Assembly (NCBI RefSeq): GCF_014192275.1
Contig: NZ_JACHXR010000002.1
Location: 186,001-250,000, forward strand
DNA length: 64,000 nucleotides
Source: Halomonas stenophila
GTDB taxonomy: Bacteria; Pseudomonadota; Gammaproteobacteria; Pseudomonadales; Halomonadaceae
Direction: 5' to 3'
A program made the position numbers and the translations under genes. Positions 1 through 8,396 of the stretch are shown piece after piece. Position 1 is the first letter of the stretch, and every line of letters starts with the position of its first letter. The notes beneath the pieces were generated by a model. The model saw only the letters and a program-made list of their open reading frames with translations. It ran no database searches and had not been told where the DNA came from.

Positions 1-42
1 GGCGACAACCACTCGCAGGTGCCCGATGGATCGGGCAAATGA
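1..42 (+). CDS. 3' end of an upstream gene, product unknown
   Basis: Frame 1 is open from the window edge to a TGA at 40-42, giving the last 13 residues of a protein (ends DGSGK). The next gene's ribosome binding site (GAGG, 41-44) overlaps the stop, as expected for an upstream operon member. Position just before rfbA and rfbC makes another dTDP-sugar gene likely (rfbB or rfbD), but the piece is too short to recognise. Confidence 0.4.
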   Translation, partial: GDNHSQVPDGSGK

Positions 43-53
43 GGTTTGACAGC

Positions 54-932
54 ATGCAACGCAAAGGCATCGTACTGGCGGGCGGCACCGGCAGTCGGCT
101 CTATCCCATTACCCATGGGGTGTCCAAGCAACTGCTGCCCATCTACGACAAGCCGATGATCTACTACCCGCTATCGGTCCTGATGCTGGCGGGGATACGT
201 GACATTCTGATCATCTCGACCCCCGACGACTTGCCTGCCTTTCAGCGCCTGCTGGGCGATGGCGAGCAGTTGGGGGTATCCCTCGAATACGCCGAGCAGC
301 GCTCGCCCAATGGCCTGGCGCAGGCGTTCCTCATCGGCGAACGTTTCATCGCCAATGACCCCGTGAGTCTCGTGCTGGGTGACAATATCTTCCATGGCCA
401 ACACTTCACTGGACAGCTCCAGCAGGCGAGCCGGCAGCAGCGGGGCGCTACCGTATTTGGCTACTACGTCAAGGACCCCAAGCGCTTCGGTGTGGTGGAG
501 TTCGATGGCGAGGGTCGCGCGATCAGCATCGAGGAAAAGCCCGCCCGCCCCCGATCCCAGCATGCCGTTACCGGGCTCTACTTCTACGACAACGACGTCA
601 TCGAGATCGCCAAGGGGGTGAAGCCCAGCGCCCGTGGCGAACTGGAGATCACCTGCGTCAACAACGCCTACCTGGCGCGTGGCGACCTGCATGTGGCAAG
701 CCTGGGCCGTGGCTTCGCCTGGCTGGATACCGGTACCCACGACAGCCTGCTGGAAGCGGCTCAGTACGTGCAGACCATCGAGCACCGCCAGGGACTCAAG
801 ATCGCCTGCCTGGAAGAGATCGCCTGGCGCAACGGCTGGATCGACGATGAGGCCCTGGTCCGACGCGGCCAGGCACTGGCCAAGACCGGCTACGGTGACT
901 ACCTCCTGACCCTTGTGAACCCGACTCCGTAG
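54..932 (+). CDS. rfbA: Glucose-1-phosphate thymidylyltransferase (RmlA/RfbA)
   Basis: Makes dTDP-glucose from glucose 1-phosphate and dTTP, the first step to dTDP-L-rhamnose, in the cytoplasm. The N-terminal nucleotide-binding signature [11 protein letters not shown] is followed by [26 protein letters not shown], the EEKP motif and [16 protein letters not shown], all typical of RmlA. About 292 residues is the usual family length. An ATG at 39 is in frame, but the ATG at 54 is preferred: GAGG at 41-44 lies nine bases upstream and the protein then begins [11 protein letters not shown] as in relatives. It sits 28 bases before rfbC, so they are very probably cotranscribed. Family assignment is secure; which sugar is finally made cannot be told because rfbB and rfbD are outside the window. 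Confidence 0.96.
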   Translation: MQRKGIVLAGGTGSRLYPITHGVSKQLLPIYDKPMIYYPLSVLMLAGIRDILIISTPDDLPAFQRLLGDGEQLGVSLEYAEQRSPNGLAQAFLIGERFIANDPVSLVLGDNIFHGQHFTGQLQQASRQQRGATVFGYYVKDPKRFGVVEFDGEGRAISIEEKPARPRSQHAVTGLYFYDNDVIEIAKGVKPSARGELEITCVNNAYLARGDLHVASLGRGFAWLDTGTHDSLLEAAQYVQTIEHRQGLKIACLEEIAWRNGWIDDEALVRRGQALAKTGYGDYLLTLVNPTP

Positions 933-933
933 G

Positions 934-951
934 CGCCCGATTCCTCGGGCG
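934..951 (+). other. Short intercistronic hairpin between rfbA and rfbC
   Basis: A perfect 7-bp inverted repeat (CGCCCGA / TCGGGCG) with a TTCC loop starts two bases after the rfbA stop. No T-run follows, so it is more likely an mRNA-stabilising or spacing hairpin than a terminator. Confidence 0.4.
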
Positions 952-960
952 AAGACCGCT

Positions 961-1518
961 ATGCATGCCCAACCCCTCTCCATTCGCGATGTCATCCTGC
1001 TCACCCCCGAGGTCCATGGCGATGAGCGTGGCTTCTTCATGGAAAGTTTCAACCAGCGCGATTTCGAAGCCCTCACCGGTGTGAGCACCACCTTCGTGCA
1101 GGATAACCATTCCCGCTCCCGTCAGGGGGTACTGCGCGGCTTGCACTATCAGGTACAGCGGCCCCAGGGCAAGCTGGTGCGAGTGCTGGCCGGCGAGATC
1201 CTCGATGTCGCCGTGGACATCCGTCGCGACTCCGCCACCTTCGGCCAGTGGGTAAGCGCGCGCCTATCCGCCATCACGCACCAACAGCTCTGGGTGCCGG
1301 AAGGCTTCGCCCATGGCTTTCTCGTACTCAGCGAGCAGGCCGAGGTGCTCTACAAGACCACCGACTATTACGCCCCTCGGGGTGAGCGCGCCATTCGCTG
1401 GGACGACCCCGCGCTGGCTATCGATTGGCAGCGTGCCGACTGGAGCTGGGGTGGCGAACCAACCCTCTCCACCAAGGATCGTCTTGCCGCCGATTTTCAC
1501 ACCAGCGAGATCAATTGA
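961..1518 (+). CDS. rfbC: dTDP-4-dehydrorhamnose 3,5-epimerase (RmlC/RfbC)
   Basis: Cupin-fold epimerase acting on dTDP-4-keto-6-deoxyglucose in the rhamnose pathway. Visible family motifs are DERGFFMESFN near the N terminus, QDNHSRSRQGVLRGLHYQ (with the catalytic histidine of RGLHYQ), the DVAVDIRRDS strand with the catalytic aspartate, WVPEGFAHGFLVLS, and YKTTDYY with the catalytic tyrosine. The length of 185 residues is normal. It follows rfbA by 28 bases and is followed three bases later by the first ATP-grasp-like gene, so the sugar-precursor genes and the unusual cluster appear to be one transcription unit. Confidence 0.96.
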   Translation: MHAQPLSIRDVILLTPEVHGDERGFFMESFNQRDFEALTGVSTTFVQDNHSRSRQGVLRGLHYQVQRPQGKLVRVLAGEILDVAVDIRRDSATFGQWVSARLSAITHQQLWVPEGFAHGFLVLSEQAEVLYKTTDYYAPRGERAIRWDDPALAIDWQRADWSWGGEPTLSTKDRLAADFHTSEIN

Positions 1519-1521
1519 GCC

Positions 1522-2592
1522 ATGTTCAGCGGATACCACCAGTCCATCCATAACGCGCGGGATGGTGAGGCCTTGCAGGCCTGGAAGTCCTTCTCGCTCG
1601 CCTACTGGGAAGAGCCGGGTTTCGGGCTGTCCGAGGACCTCCAGCAACGGCTCTTCCATGCCGGCTTCCTGCGCAGCCGCTGGGCGCTGTACGACATGGC
1701 GGAACATGGCGCCGACGGCTACCTCAGTGACTTCCAGGCCATGCGCCTGCAGGCGGCCAATGCCAAGTATCAGACGGTCATGGCCGACCGGGTGCTGTGC
1801 TCACACGTGGTGAGCAACTATTGCCCGGCCCCCGAGATCTACTGCGTGGTCACTGCGGAAGAGGTGCAGTGGGTCGCGGCCCCCTGGTGGCACCAGGACG
1901 ACCATGCCCCGGGAGAATTGATCGTCCACCCCATGCAGAGCGGCGCTGCCATGCCCTATCAGCGGGTGGCATTGCGCGAAGGGCGCTTCCATTCGGCCCT
2001 GGGGGAAGGCGGAAGCGACGAGTTGGTGAGCAACCTGCAGCAGCAGGCACGGCAGCATGGGAGTGCCTATGTGGTGAGCGAACACGTCTCCCAGGGGGCG
2101 TTCGCCGAAACCCTGGCGCCCGGGCACCTGAACCTGCTGAATGTCCTCCTGGTGCGTGAGCAGCACGAATGGCGGCCGCAACTCGCCTCCGCGACCCTGC
2201 TGATCGGTCGGCAGGGCAAGGATGGCGAGGCCGCCTTGCGCGTCGAGGAGGGTGCCCTCAGTGCCGCTATCGACCACCAAACGGGCCTGATCACTGCCTG
2301 CAAGGGGTTGGATGAGGGCCGTCGGGCCTTGACGGACTATGCCGTTCATCCTCAGTCGGGTAGCCGCATCGTGGGACAGTCGCTGCCCGGTTGGCAAGAG
2401 ATACGCAGGATGCTGATGGCCTTCTTCGACGAAGCCTCCTATCTGCGAACGTGCAACCTCTCCTTCGTGCTTACCGACGATGGGCCTTGCTTCTTCGCCG
2501 CCTGCGAGGGGCAACTCGCCACGCACCAGATCCACCGCCCCTTGCTCGATGACCCTTTCATCTCCAGCCATGTCAATCGCTTGGAGTCCTGA
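1522..2592 (+). CDS. Degenerate sugar-transfer-type ATP-grasp-like protein
   Basis: I recognise no named orthologue. The 356-residue protein aligns by eye with the better-conserved ATP-grasp protein at 3779-4930: both have a YLSD-Q block followed by a YC-P block, a region ending in QGAF or QGDF followed by leucine-rich strands, LSA then a G-L/E strand, and a final segment with PLLD. It lacks the glycine-rich nucleotide loop (KPLGGGGGGS in the paralogue) and the final Glu-x-Asn metal site (here FFAACEGQL), so it is probably not a functional ligase. It could act as a substrate-binding or scaffolding partner. It begins three bases after the rfbC stop and overlaps the next gene by one base (TGATG), implying translational coupling. 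Family by pattern only; function unknown. Confidence 0.75.
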   Translation: MFSGYHQSIHNARDGEALQAWKSFSLAYWEEPGFGLSEDLQQRLFHAGFLRSRWALYDMAEHGADGYLSDFQAMRLQAANAKYQTVMADRVLCSHVVSNYCPAPEIYCVVTAEEVQWVAAPWWHQDDHAPGELIVHPMQSGAAMPYQRVALREGRFHSALGEGGSDELVSNLQQQARQHGSAYVVSEHVSQGAFAETLAPGHLNLLNVLLVREQHEWRPQLASATLLIGRQGKDGEAALRVEEGALSAAIDHQTGLITACKGLDEGRRALTDYAVHPQSGSRIVGQSLPGWQEIRRMLMAFFDEASYLRTCNLSFVLTDDGPCFFAACEGQLATHQIHRPLLDDPFISSHVNRLES

Positions 2593-3767
2593 TGCCGACG
2601 CCTGTGACCGACAAGACCAAAAAGACGTTGCTAGAGCTCCTGAAGCATCCGCAAGCCAAGCAGCGCGCCGAAGTCCTGCGAAGTGGCTATTTCAACACCG
2701 AGTGGTATCTCGCCAATCACCCGGAGCTTCAGCAAGACCCCAAGGCACTCCGCGACCCGCTCAAGCACTTCATGGTCCAGGGAGCCAGGCAAGGCCTGAG
2801 CCCGGGGCCAGGCTTTCATACGGCTTGGTATCTCGACGAGTACGAGGATGTCAGAGACTCGGGTATCAACCCCCTGCTGCACTACCTTCGCCATGGGCGG
2901 CATGAAGAGCGGCGCCCCACGCCTCATCTGGCCGGTATCCGCGAGCGCTTGCCCTACTTGAGCGGGGGACGCCATTCACGCGTCATCTACAACACCAAGC
3001 GCAGCGCCGATCTCAGCCACGAGGGGCGCGTCAAGCGGCTGGACATGGCGGAGGGCGTCGAAGCCTGGCGGACTTTCAGCCAGGAGTTTCGCCGAGCGGC
3101 GCCCAGGCTGTCCCACGACGATGCCGAGTACCTGCACAACCGCGGGTTCTTGCCGGACAAGAAGTCGTTGTATGGCTTGCCGAATTCCCAGGCCGATGCC
3201 TACATCAGTGACTTGCAGGCCCAACTGTTGCCACTGGCCAATGGTCATGCCCGCAAGATGCTCGAATCACCCGCCCTGCAATTTCAGCTGTTCAATCGAC
3301 GCGTCCCCATGCGCCCCCCTGGGGAAGGCGACGACTCGGCCCCACGCCTCAAGGTGCTGGTGATGCTGGACCCGGCGCGTGCGGGATTGATTCCCCTGGC
3401 GGCCGTGGTGGCTCGGGCCGAGAGCCAGCATCGCCCCGCCATGAGCCTGAGGCTCTCGCTGAACAGCGGTCGGGTCAAGAGCGTGGTGCGTTACCGGGCA
3501 GGCGGCGTGATCTCCGGCCCCGGACGCCCGAAGCCATGGGAGCGGCGGCGTTACCTCGAGCTCTGGCAGCGCAGCCGAGAGGAGATCCTGGCCGTTATCG
3601 CCCACAAGCCCATCTTCACTTTCGCCCAGCTGGAAATCGATATCTGCGGTACGGCTCCCCGCCTGATCGAGCTACGCAGCCGACCTTGCGGCGCGGCTTT
3701 TCAAGTACATGGTCCCCTGATGCATTCCGAGGCGGCCATCGAATTCATCCGTGAGTTTGGTATCTAG
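2592..3767 (+). CDS. WYL-repeat protein with degenerate ATP-grasp-like domain
   Basis: The N terminus (about residues 30-115) holds two copies of a short module: aromatic-x-TEWYLANHPEL...DPLKHFMVQGARQGLSP, then AWYLDEYEDV...INPLLHYLRHGRHEERRP. The same module occurs in the glycosyltransferases at 20146 and 22172. The rest resembles the 3779 paralogue (YLHNRGFLPDKKSLYGL compared with LLYERGFLPEKIRLYGL, and AYISDLQAQL compared with LYLSDVQRWL). No glycine-rich ATP loop and no Glu-x-Asn metal site are visible, so catalysis is doubtful. Its ATG overlaps the previous stop by one base. Likely role (inference): a partner of the polysaccharide glycosyltransferases that recognises a sugar acceptor through the WYL modules. 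Confidence 0.72.
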   Translation: MPTPVTDKTKKTLLELLKHPQAKQRAEVLRSGYFNTEWYLANHPELQQDPKALRDPLKHFMVQGARQGLSPGPGFHTAWYLDEYEDVRDSGINPLLHYLRHGRHEERRPTPHLAGIRERLPYLSGGRHSRVIYNTKRSADLSHEGRVKRLDMAEGVEAWRTFSQEFRRAAPRLSHDDAEYLHNRGFLPDKKSLYGLPNSQADAYISDLQAQLLPLANGHARKMLESPALQFQLFNRRVPMRPPGEGDDSAPRLKVLVMLDPARAGLIPLAAVVARAESQHRPAMSLRLSLNSGRVKSVVRYRAGGVISGPGRPKPWERRRYLELWQRSREEILAVIAHKPIFTFAQLEIDICGTAPRLIELRSRPCGAAFQVHGPLMHSEAAIEFIREFGI

Positions 3768-3778
3768 GCTGACGAAGC

Positions 3779-4930
3779 ATGAATGAGTTTGCCATCACTG
3801 CGTGCGATCCCGGTGGGTCGGCTCCCTTGCCTGACCTGCCCGAGGACCACCATCGCCACTTCATGGCCAATCTGAGTGGGGTCGAGCGCCTATCGTTGCT
3901 CAAACGTTTCACCCTGGATTTCCATGCCGACCCCGACCTGGGGAAGATCAGTGAAGAGCAGGCCGAGCTTCTCTATGAGCGGGGCTTTCTCCCGGAAAAG
4001 ATACGCCTCTATGGCCTGAACCGTGACAATATCGACCTCTATCTTAGCGACGTGCAACGTTGGTTGACGCGGCTGGTCAACGGGCCCTATAGCATCGTCT
4101 TCAACAATAAAGTGCTCTTCACACAGGTCTTCGGGCGCTACTGTCGGGTGCCCGGTATCATCGCCATCTTTCGTAATGGCCGAGCGATCCCCTACGGCGA
4201 GTTGTGGGATCGGATTATCAGTGGCCAGGACTCAGGCCGTATGATGGTTGCCAAGCCACTGGGCGGAGGCGGTGGTGGGAGCGTCTATTTCATCCGTACT
4301 GACCGGCATCATGCGGTAATAGAGACCAACGATGAGGAGGGGGCCCGTGTCGTCGTGAAGGTCAGCGAGCTCGCCGAAGTGCTCGCGGCTCAAGAGGTCC
4401 CCTTCATTCTCAATGATTACATACAGCAAGGTGATTTTACCCAGGCGTTGTTTCCTCTCACTGTCAATACGCTCAGGGTGCTGGTCATCCGTCATCCCGT
4501 GACGCGCCAAGGACAGGTGATACGTGCCGTACAACGTATCGGGACTAGCGAGTCCTATCCGATCGACAACTTTTCGTTGGGCGGGCTCAGTGCCGAGATC
4601 AATCTTGCCAATGGCGAACTGAGTCATGCCGTCGCTGCTGAAGGCAAGCATGCCGGGAAGCGCTGGGAAAGCCACCCCGACACCGGCGAGAAAATCTCTG
4701 AGAAGAGAGTGCCACACTGGGAGGATATAAAGGCGGATATATGTCGACTCTTCGAAAATCTCCCGTATATAAAATATTGCGGATTCGATCTCATTATTGA
4801 TGATGATGGCTTCATCGTCTTGGAAGGCAATAGTTATAGCCAGGTTCGATTATTCCAGATGAGTAGCCCCTTGCTGGATAACCAGGTGCTGGTGGATTTC
4901 TACAAGAGTGAGGGGTTGCTAGTTACATGA
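3779..4930 (+). CDS. Sugar-transfer-associated ATP-grasp ligase
   Basis: Of the first three related proteins this one keeps the catalytic features: a glycine-rich loop VAKPLGGGGGGSVYF (about residue 158), the strand FILNDYIQQGDF, the NTLRVLVIR strand, and a C-terminal metal-site pattern FDLIIDDDGFIVLEGNSYS (about residues 337-355; Glu-x-Asn). This order matches the ATP-grasp family described as sugar-transfer-associated, found in capsule loci. It should form an amide or ester bond through an acyl-phosphate, but the substrate is unknown. It follows the WYL gene by 11 bases. The end of the gene and the next 90 bases become noticeably more AT-rich. Family fairly sure; reaction unknown. Confidence 0.82.
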   Translation: MNEFAITACDPGGSAPLPDLPEDHHRHFMANLSGVERLSLLKRFTLDFHADPDLGKISEEQAELLYERGFLPEKIRLYGLNRDNIDLYLSDVQRWLTRLVNGPYSIVFNNKVLFTQVFGRYCRVPGIIAIFRNGRAIPYGELWDRIISGQDSGRMMVAKPLGGGGGGSVYFIRTDRHHAVIETNDEEGARVVVKVSELAEVLAAQEVPFILNDYIQQGDFTQALFPLTVNTLRVLVIRHPVTRQGQVIRAVQRIGTSESYPIDNFSLGGLSAEINLANGELSHAVAAEGKHAGKRWESHPDTGEKISEKRVPHWEDIKADICRLFENLPYIKYCGFDLIIDDDGFIVLEGNSYSQVRLFQMSSPLLDNQVLVDFYKSEGLLVT

Positions 4931-5020
4931 TTGATGAGTGAGAAAAAACAAATAAAGTTATTGGCAGGAATGGGGGAGTTCTAGAAAGGCAAATGATGGA
5001 ACGACACGGAGTCTCCAGCA

Positions 5021-6409
5021 ATGATTACTCAAGTTGATATTTTTACATTGAAGAACAAGCCCGTCAGTCGGGCCGACAGGGAGCAGGGTGAGCAGCTCAA
5101 CGGGAGAGAGTCCGAGGAGTATTCCATCTTCTTCAAGGTCGTGGCCGAGGTGGAAGGGAAGGAGTATATCGGACTGGGTGAGGCAAGGCCCTCCAGCATC
5201 AGCTCGGAGACCCTGTCTCGCGCGACTCGCTATGGGAAGAAGCTAGCCCGGGGATTGGCTGGAAAGTCGCTACCCATCCTGGCGGGGGAGCAGGGCTACG
5301 CCCACCAGGTGCATGGAGTGGTACAGCAAGTCGTCAGTGAAATCTTCGGTTACACCGAAGAGGGCAATACCCAGCAGCGTCCCAGCCCCTCGGTCTGCTT
5401 TGCCGCCGAATGTGCCCTGCTGGATATCATCGCCAAGCATCATGGCGTATCGGTTGCGCAGCTGGTATCCGGCAACAGTGAGCGGGCCGTTGTCCGCAAT
5501 GTGTTCAACGACCGGCTCAAGAATACCGAAAAGTTACTCGCCGACATTGCGGATGGCAAGGCCGTGGAAGGCTGGCTGCGGCGTGGGCGCCGCATCGGAG
5601 CCGACAAGGCCAGCGCTCTGGTGAACTCGCTGTTGTTTGCCTTGAAGGACAAGCAGCACTCACTGGAGGGTATCATCCTCAATGCCGGCCAGCGTTGGCA
5701 ATTGGAGGAGTGGAAGCGCTTCTGTGACGAGATCTCGCTGAGCGGACTGACCGAGAAGATGGGCGTCGAAGTCGTGGTGGAAGATCCCTTCGCCGAGATT
5801 TCCGATGCCTTCTATCGCGAGGCTTTCGCCTATGCCAAGGGCAAGCGGATTCGCATCATGCTGGCCAAGCCGGTGTGGGGTGTCGCGTCCGTGCGTACCC
5901 TGGCCCCCTATATGGCCAATGTCGATCTCAAGATAACGCCCCAGAAGGCCGGCGGTTTCCACGAAGTGCTGGAAACCGAGCGCGTGGCCAAGGAACTGGG
6001 ATTCGACGGTGGGGTGTTCCTCGGGAACCTGCAGAATACCTCCAACTTCACCACCTTGACCATTCTGGCGCTTGCCAAGAGCCTGAGTAACTGTCGCTAC
6101 TTCCCGGCCACCTTCAAGAGGGAAAAAAAGGTGCGCCTGGTCCACCCGCGGGCCGAAAGGAATGGCACTCAACTGGTGGCGCCGGAAGGAAGCGGTTGGG
6201 CAACCAATGTATGCCGCTCCGCCCTCAAGCGGCGCCTGATGTTCCACCGGGCCTATGGGGTAGAGGGGCGCCGGCCTGAGCGCGAGGCGCGCAAGTCACT
6301 GCTCAGGAGCGTGTTCGATGATCGCTTCCTCAGCCGTGAATCCGTGGAGAGTCAGCGCTTCAAGTACAGTGACGAAACGTTGGCCAAGGCGCTGCAAGGC
6401 GCCAACTGA
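5021..6409 (+). CDS. Enolase-superfamily protein with lost metal ligands
   Basis: The protein (462 residues) has the two-domain mandelate-racemase/muconate-lactonising layout: a capping domain with GEARPSS, then SVCFAAECALLDIIAKHHGVS, then a barrel with GIILNAGQRW, VVVEDPF, IMLAKPVWGVASV and VDLKITPQKAGG. Compared with dipeptide epimerases, the first metal aspartate is Asn (LNAGQRW instead of a DAN motif), the glutamate of VEDPF is kept, the third site ADE(S) is Ala-Lys, and the later lysine (LKI) is kept. The KxK strand is not evident. It may be a non-catalytic or metal-independent member. Context among amino-acid-ligase folds suggests an ancestor acting as a dipeptide or acylamino-acid epimerase. 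GGAG at about 5009-5012 supports this ATG. A strong terminator follows. Confidence 0.75.
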   Translation: MITQVDIFTLKNKPVSRADREQGEQLNGRESEEYSIFFKVVAEVEGKEYIGLGEARPSSISSETLSRATRYGKKLARGLAGKSLPILAGEQGYAHQVHGVVQQVVSEIFGYTEEGNTQQRPSPSVCFAAECALLDIIAKHHGVSVAQLVSGNSERAVVRNVFNDRLKNTEKLLADIADGKAVEGWLRRGRRIGADKASALVNSLLFALKDKQHSLEGIILNAGQRWQLEEWKRFCDEISLSGLTEKMGVEVVVEDPFAEISDAFYREAFAYAKGKRIRIMLAKPVWGVASVRTLAPYMANVDLKITPQKAGGFHEVLETERVAKELGFDGGVFLGNLQNTSNFTTLTILALAKSLSNCRYFPATFKREKKVRLVHPRAERNGTQLVAPEGSGWATNVCRSALKRRLMFHRAYGVEGRRPEREARKSLLRSVFDDRFLSRESVESQRFKYSDETLAKALQGAN

Positions 6410-6417
6410 CCGATCGC

Positions 6418-6446
6418 GCCGGGCGGAATCATCCGTCCGGCTTTTT
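6418..6446 (+). terminator. Rho-independent terminator after the enolase-like gene
   Basis: A 10-bp stem (GCCGGGCGGA with TCCGTCCGGC, one G-T pair) with loop ATCA is followed directly by five T. It lies nine bases after the stop at 6409 and only 14 bases before the next start codon, so the following ATP-grasp genes depend on read-through or on a promoter I cannot identify. Confidence 0.8.
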
Positions 6447-6460
6447 GACGATGGTGCGAC

Positions 6461-8383
6461 ATGCCGCAAGAGAATTGTAAAGTCAAGCGAATTGAATTGG
6501 TCGCTTACTCCAGACCTCATGCTGAAAGGCTCACCGCAGCGGTCGATAAAAAGGCGGCCAAGGAAGAGGTGAATTACTATCTGAAGGTGACGGTCAGTGC
6601 TCTAGATCGGGAGTTTGTCAGTGCCATAGAGGGAGCGATGGGTCTTCGCCCCGACAAGCCGATGGTCGGTCGCTACTGGGATTATCTCGAGACCGTCGTC
6701 TCCAGGCTGATGGGCAGTCAACTCGATGCCGAGGCCTTGGCCAAGGGGCAACTGGCCAGACACCTTAAAGCCTGGGTTGAGCCCACACTGGAGCTGATCG
6801 ACAACGCCAAGGCGCTTGAGTTGCGCCAGTGGGTCAAGGTCCAGCGTGCGGTTAACAGCATTCACATGGCGCTCAAGCAACTGTTTGCCGATCTCGCTCG
6901 ACAGATTCAGCGGGAAGGTAATGGCGAACAGCCGGCGGAGGAGGTGACTTCAGCAAGCGAGGCGTTGTTCTTCCGCGCCGAGAGGGTGCTCTATCTTCCA
7001 GAGGCGGAAGCGCCGACCTATACCTACCAGCCGCGATTGAAGGATGTTCCACAGGAGCCCTCTCCACCGCTTCACCCCAATGCCTTCGATGATACGCCAC
7101 TGATGCTGCCGCTTGGCACCATGGACGCCAAGAGCCACCTGATGGAGCGCGAGTGCCTGCGCCAAGGCTTCAATGTGCTGCGGACCGGCAAGGGAGTCTT
7201 CACCGCCGACAAGGGAGACCAGCGCTTCTACTTCAAGCTCAGCCGTTCGCCGCTGGTCTCGGTGGATGCCATCGCCTTGTGCACACACAAGGAAGCGACA
7301 CGGGAGTTTCTGGCGCCTCTTGGGTTCCCGGTTCCTCGCGGCAGGATGTTTCCTTCCGGCGATCATGATAACGCCATGCGCTATGCCAACCTGATCGGCT
7401 ATCCGGTCGTGGTGAAACCGGCTACCGGTGTTCGCGGCATCGGGGTGGTACCGAATATTCGCAGCGATGAGGAGCTGCAGAGCGCCTTCCATGTGCTGGA
7501 GTCCAGCAAGCTGGGACACGATGACTTCATCGTCGAGAAGCATATCTTCGGCGAGGATTATCGAATCATGGTGATCGGGGGCAAGGTGCGTGCCGCTACA
7601 TTGCGGGCTCCTGCCTCGGTGACCGGCGACGGCAAACATACTATCGCCGAGCTGATCCTGATCAAGAACCGCTACCGGCAGAATATCCCTCATCTCAAGT
7701 CCCGGCCCATCGTCTACACGGAATCGACCCAGTATCAACTCGACAAGCTGGGGTATACGCTGCATTCCGTTCCCCCCTTGGGCAAGCGGATCAACCTTTC
7801 CGGTTCCTGCAACCTCTCTCAAGGCGGCGACAGCGTCAACGTTCACCACGAGATGCACCCGAGTATCATCAAGGTGGCGGAGGATGCGGTAAAGGCCGTT
7901 CCCGGCCTGGATTACTGCGGCATCGACTTTCTGATCGAAGATCACCGCAAGCCGGTGGGAGAGACCGACATCGGCATCTGCGAGCTCAATGCACATGCCG
8001 CCATCGGGACCGCTTGCTACCCGATGTTCGGTGAGCCCGTGAACGTTCCGCGCCAGGCCATCGAGGCGATCCTGCACAACCAGGGCATGCCATTGACGCC
8101 GCTGGACGACAGTCAGGTCTCGGTGAAGATGAGGGTGCGCGGGAGGGTCACGGGAGTGGGCTTTCGCAAGTGGGTGAGCCGCCATGCGCAGAAGGGGGGC
8201 CTGACGGGCTATGTGAAGAATCGTGACAAGCGCACGGTAGAGGCCGTCTTGCAGGGCTCACTGGTCGCCATTGCCTCACTCGCCACCGCCTGCATTCGCG
8301 GCCCTTCCGAGGCCTTGCCGACCTCGGTCAGGGTCATGCATGTCAAGGAGCCTCTGCACGATGGCTTCACCCTCATACGATAA
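6461..8383 (+). CDS. ATP-grasp ligase with C-terminal acylphosphatase domain
   Basis: A 640-residue protein. Residues 1-170 are mostly helical and unrecognised. Residues about 235-540 are an ATP-grasp domain of the cyanophycin-synthetase/GshF type, with VVVKPATGVRGIGV (about 315-330), VEKHIFGEDYRIMVIGG, SVTGDGKHTIAELI, and GIDFLIEDH followed by a Glu-x-Asn metal site in ICELNAHAAIG. Residues about 555-630 are an acylphosphatase domain, MRVRGRVTGVGFRKW then GYVKNRDKRTVE; both the catalytic Arg (GVGFR) and Asn (VKN) of that family are present. Expected chemistry (inference): amide-bond formation through an acyl phosphate, with the fused domain able to hydrolyse that intermediate. The ATG used follows a terminator by only 14 bases and has no clear ribosome binding site, so the true start could be a little further in. 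Confidence 0.85.
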   Translation: MPQENCKVKRIELVAYSRPHAERLTAAVDKKAAKEEVNYYLKVTVSALDREFVSAIEGAMGLRPDKPMVGRYWDYLETVVSRLMGSQLDAEALAKGQLARHLKAWVEPTLELIDNAKALELRQWVKVQRAVNSIHMALKQLFADLARQIQREGNGEQPAEEVTSASEALFFRAERVLYLPEAEAPTYTYQPRLKDVPQEPSPPLHPNAFDDTPLMLPLGTMDAKSHLMERECLRQGFNVLRTGKGVFTADKGDQRFYFKLSRSPLVSVDAIALCTHKEATREFLAPLGFPVPRGRMFPSGDHDNAMRYANLIGYPVVVKPATGVRGIGVVPNIRSDEELQSAFHVLESSKLGHDDFIVEKHIFGEDYRIMVIGGKVRAATLRAPASVTGDGKHTIAELILIKNRYRQNIPHLKSRPIVYTESTQYQLDKLGYTLHSVPPLGKRINLSGSCNLSQGGDSVNVHHEMHPSIIKVAEDAVKAVPGLDYCGIDFLIEDHRKPVGETDIGICELNAHAAIGTACYPMFGEPVNVPRQAIEAILHNQGMPLTPLDDSQVSVKMRVRGRVTGVGFRKWVSRHAQKGGLTGYVKNRDKRTVEAVLQGSLVAIASLATACIRGPSEALPTSVRVMHVKEPLHDGFTLIR

Positions 8384-8396
8384 AGGCGAGAGACCC

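Noticed and set aside
171..1091. Long minus-strand frame opposite rfbA
   Set aside because: It is a shadow of rfbA in GC-rich DNA; its protein has no domain pattern and rfbA is unmistakable.
4931..5020. Possible promoter TTGGCA/TAGAAA before the enolase-like gene
   Set aside because: Spacing of 15 bases is short and the segment is only AT-rich; not strong enough to list.
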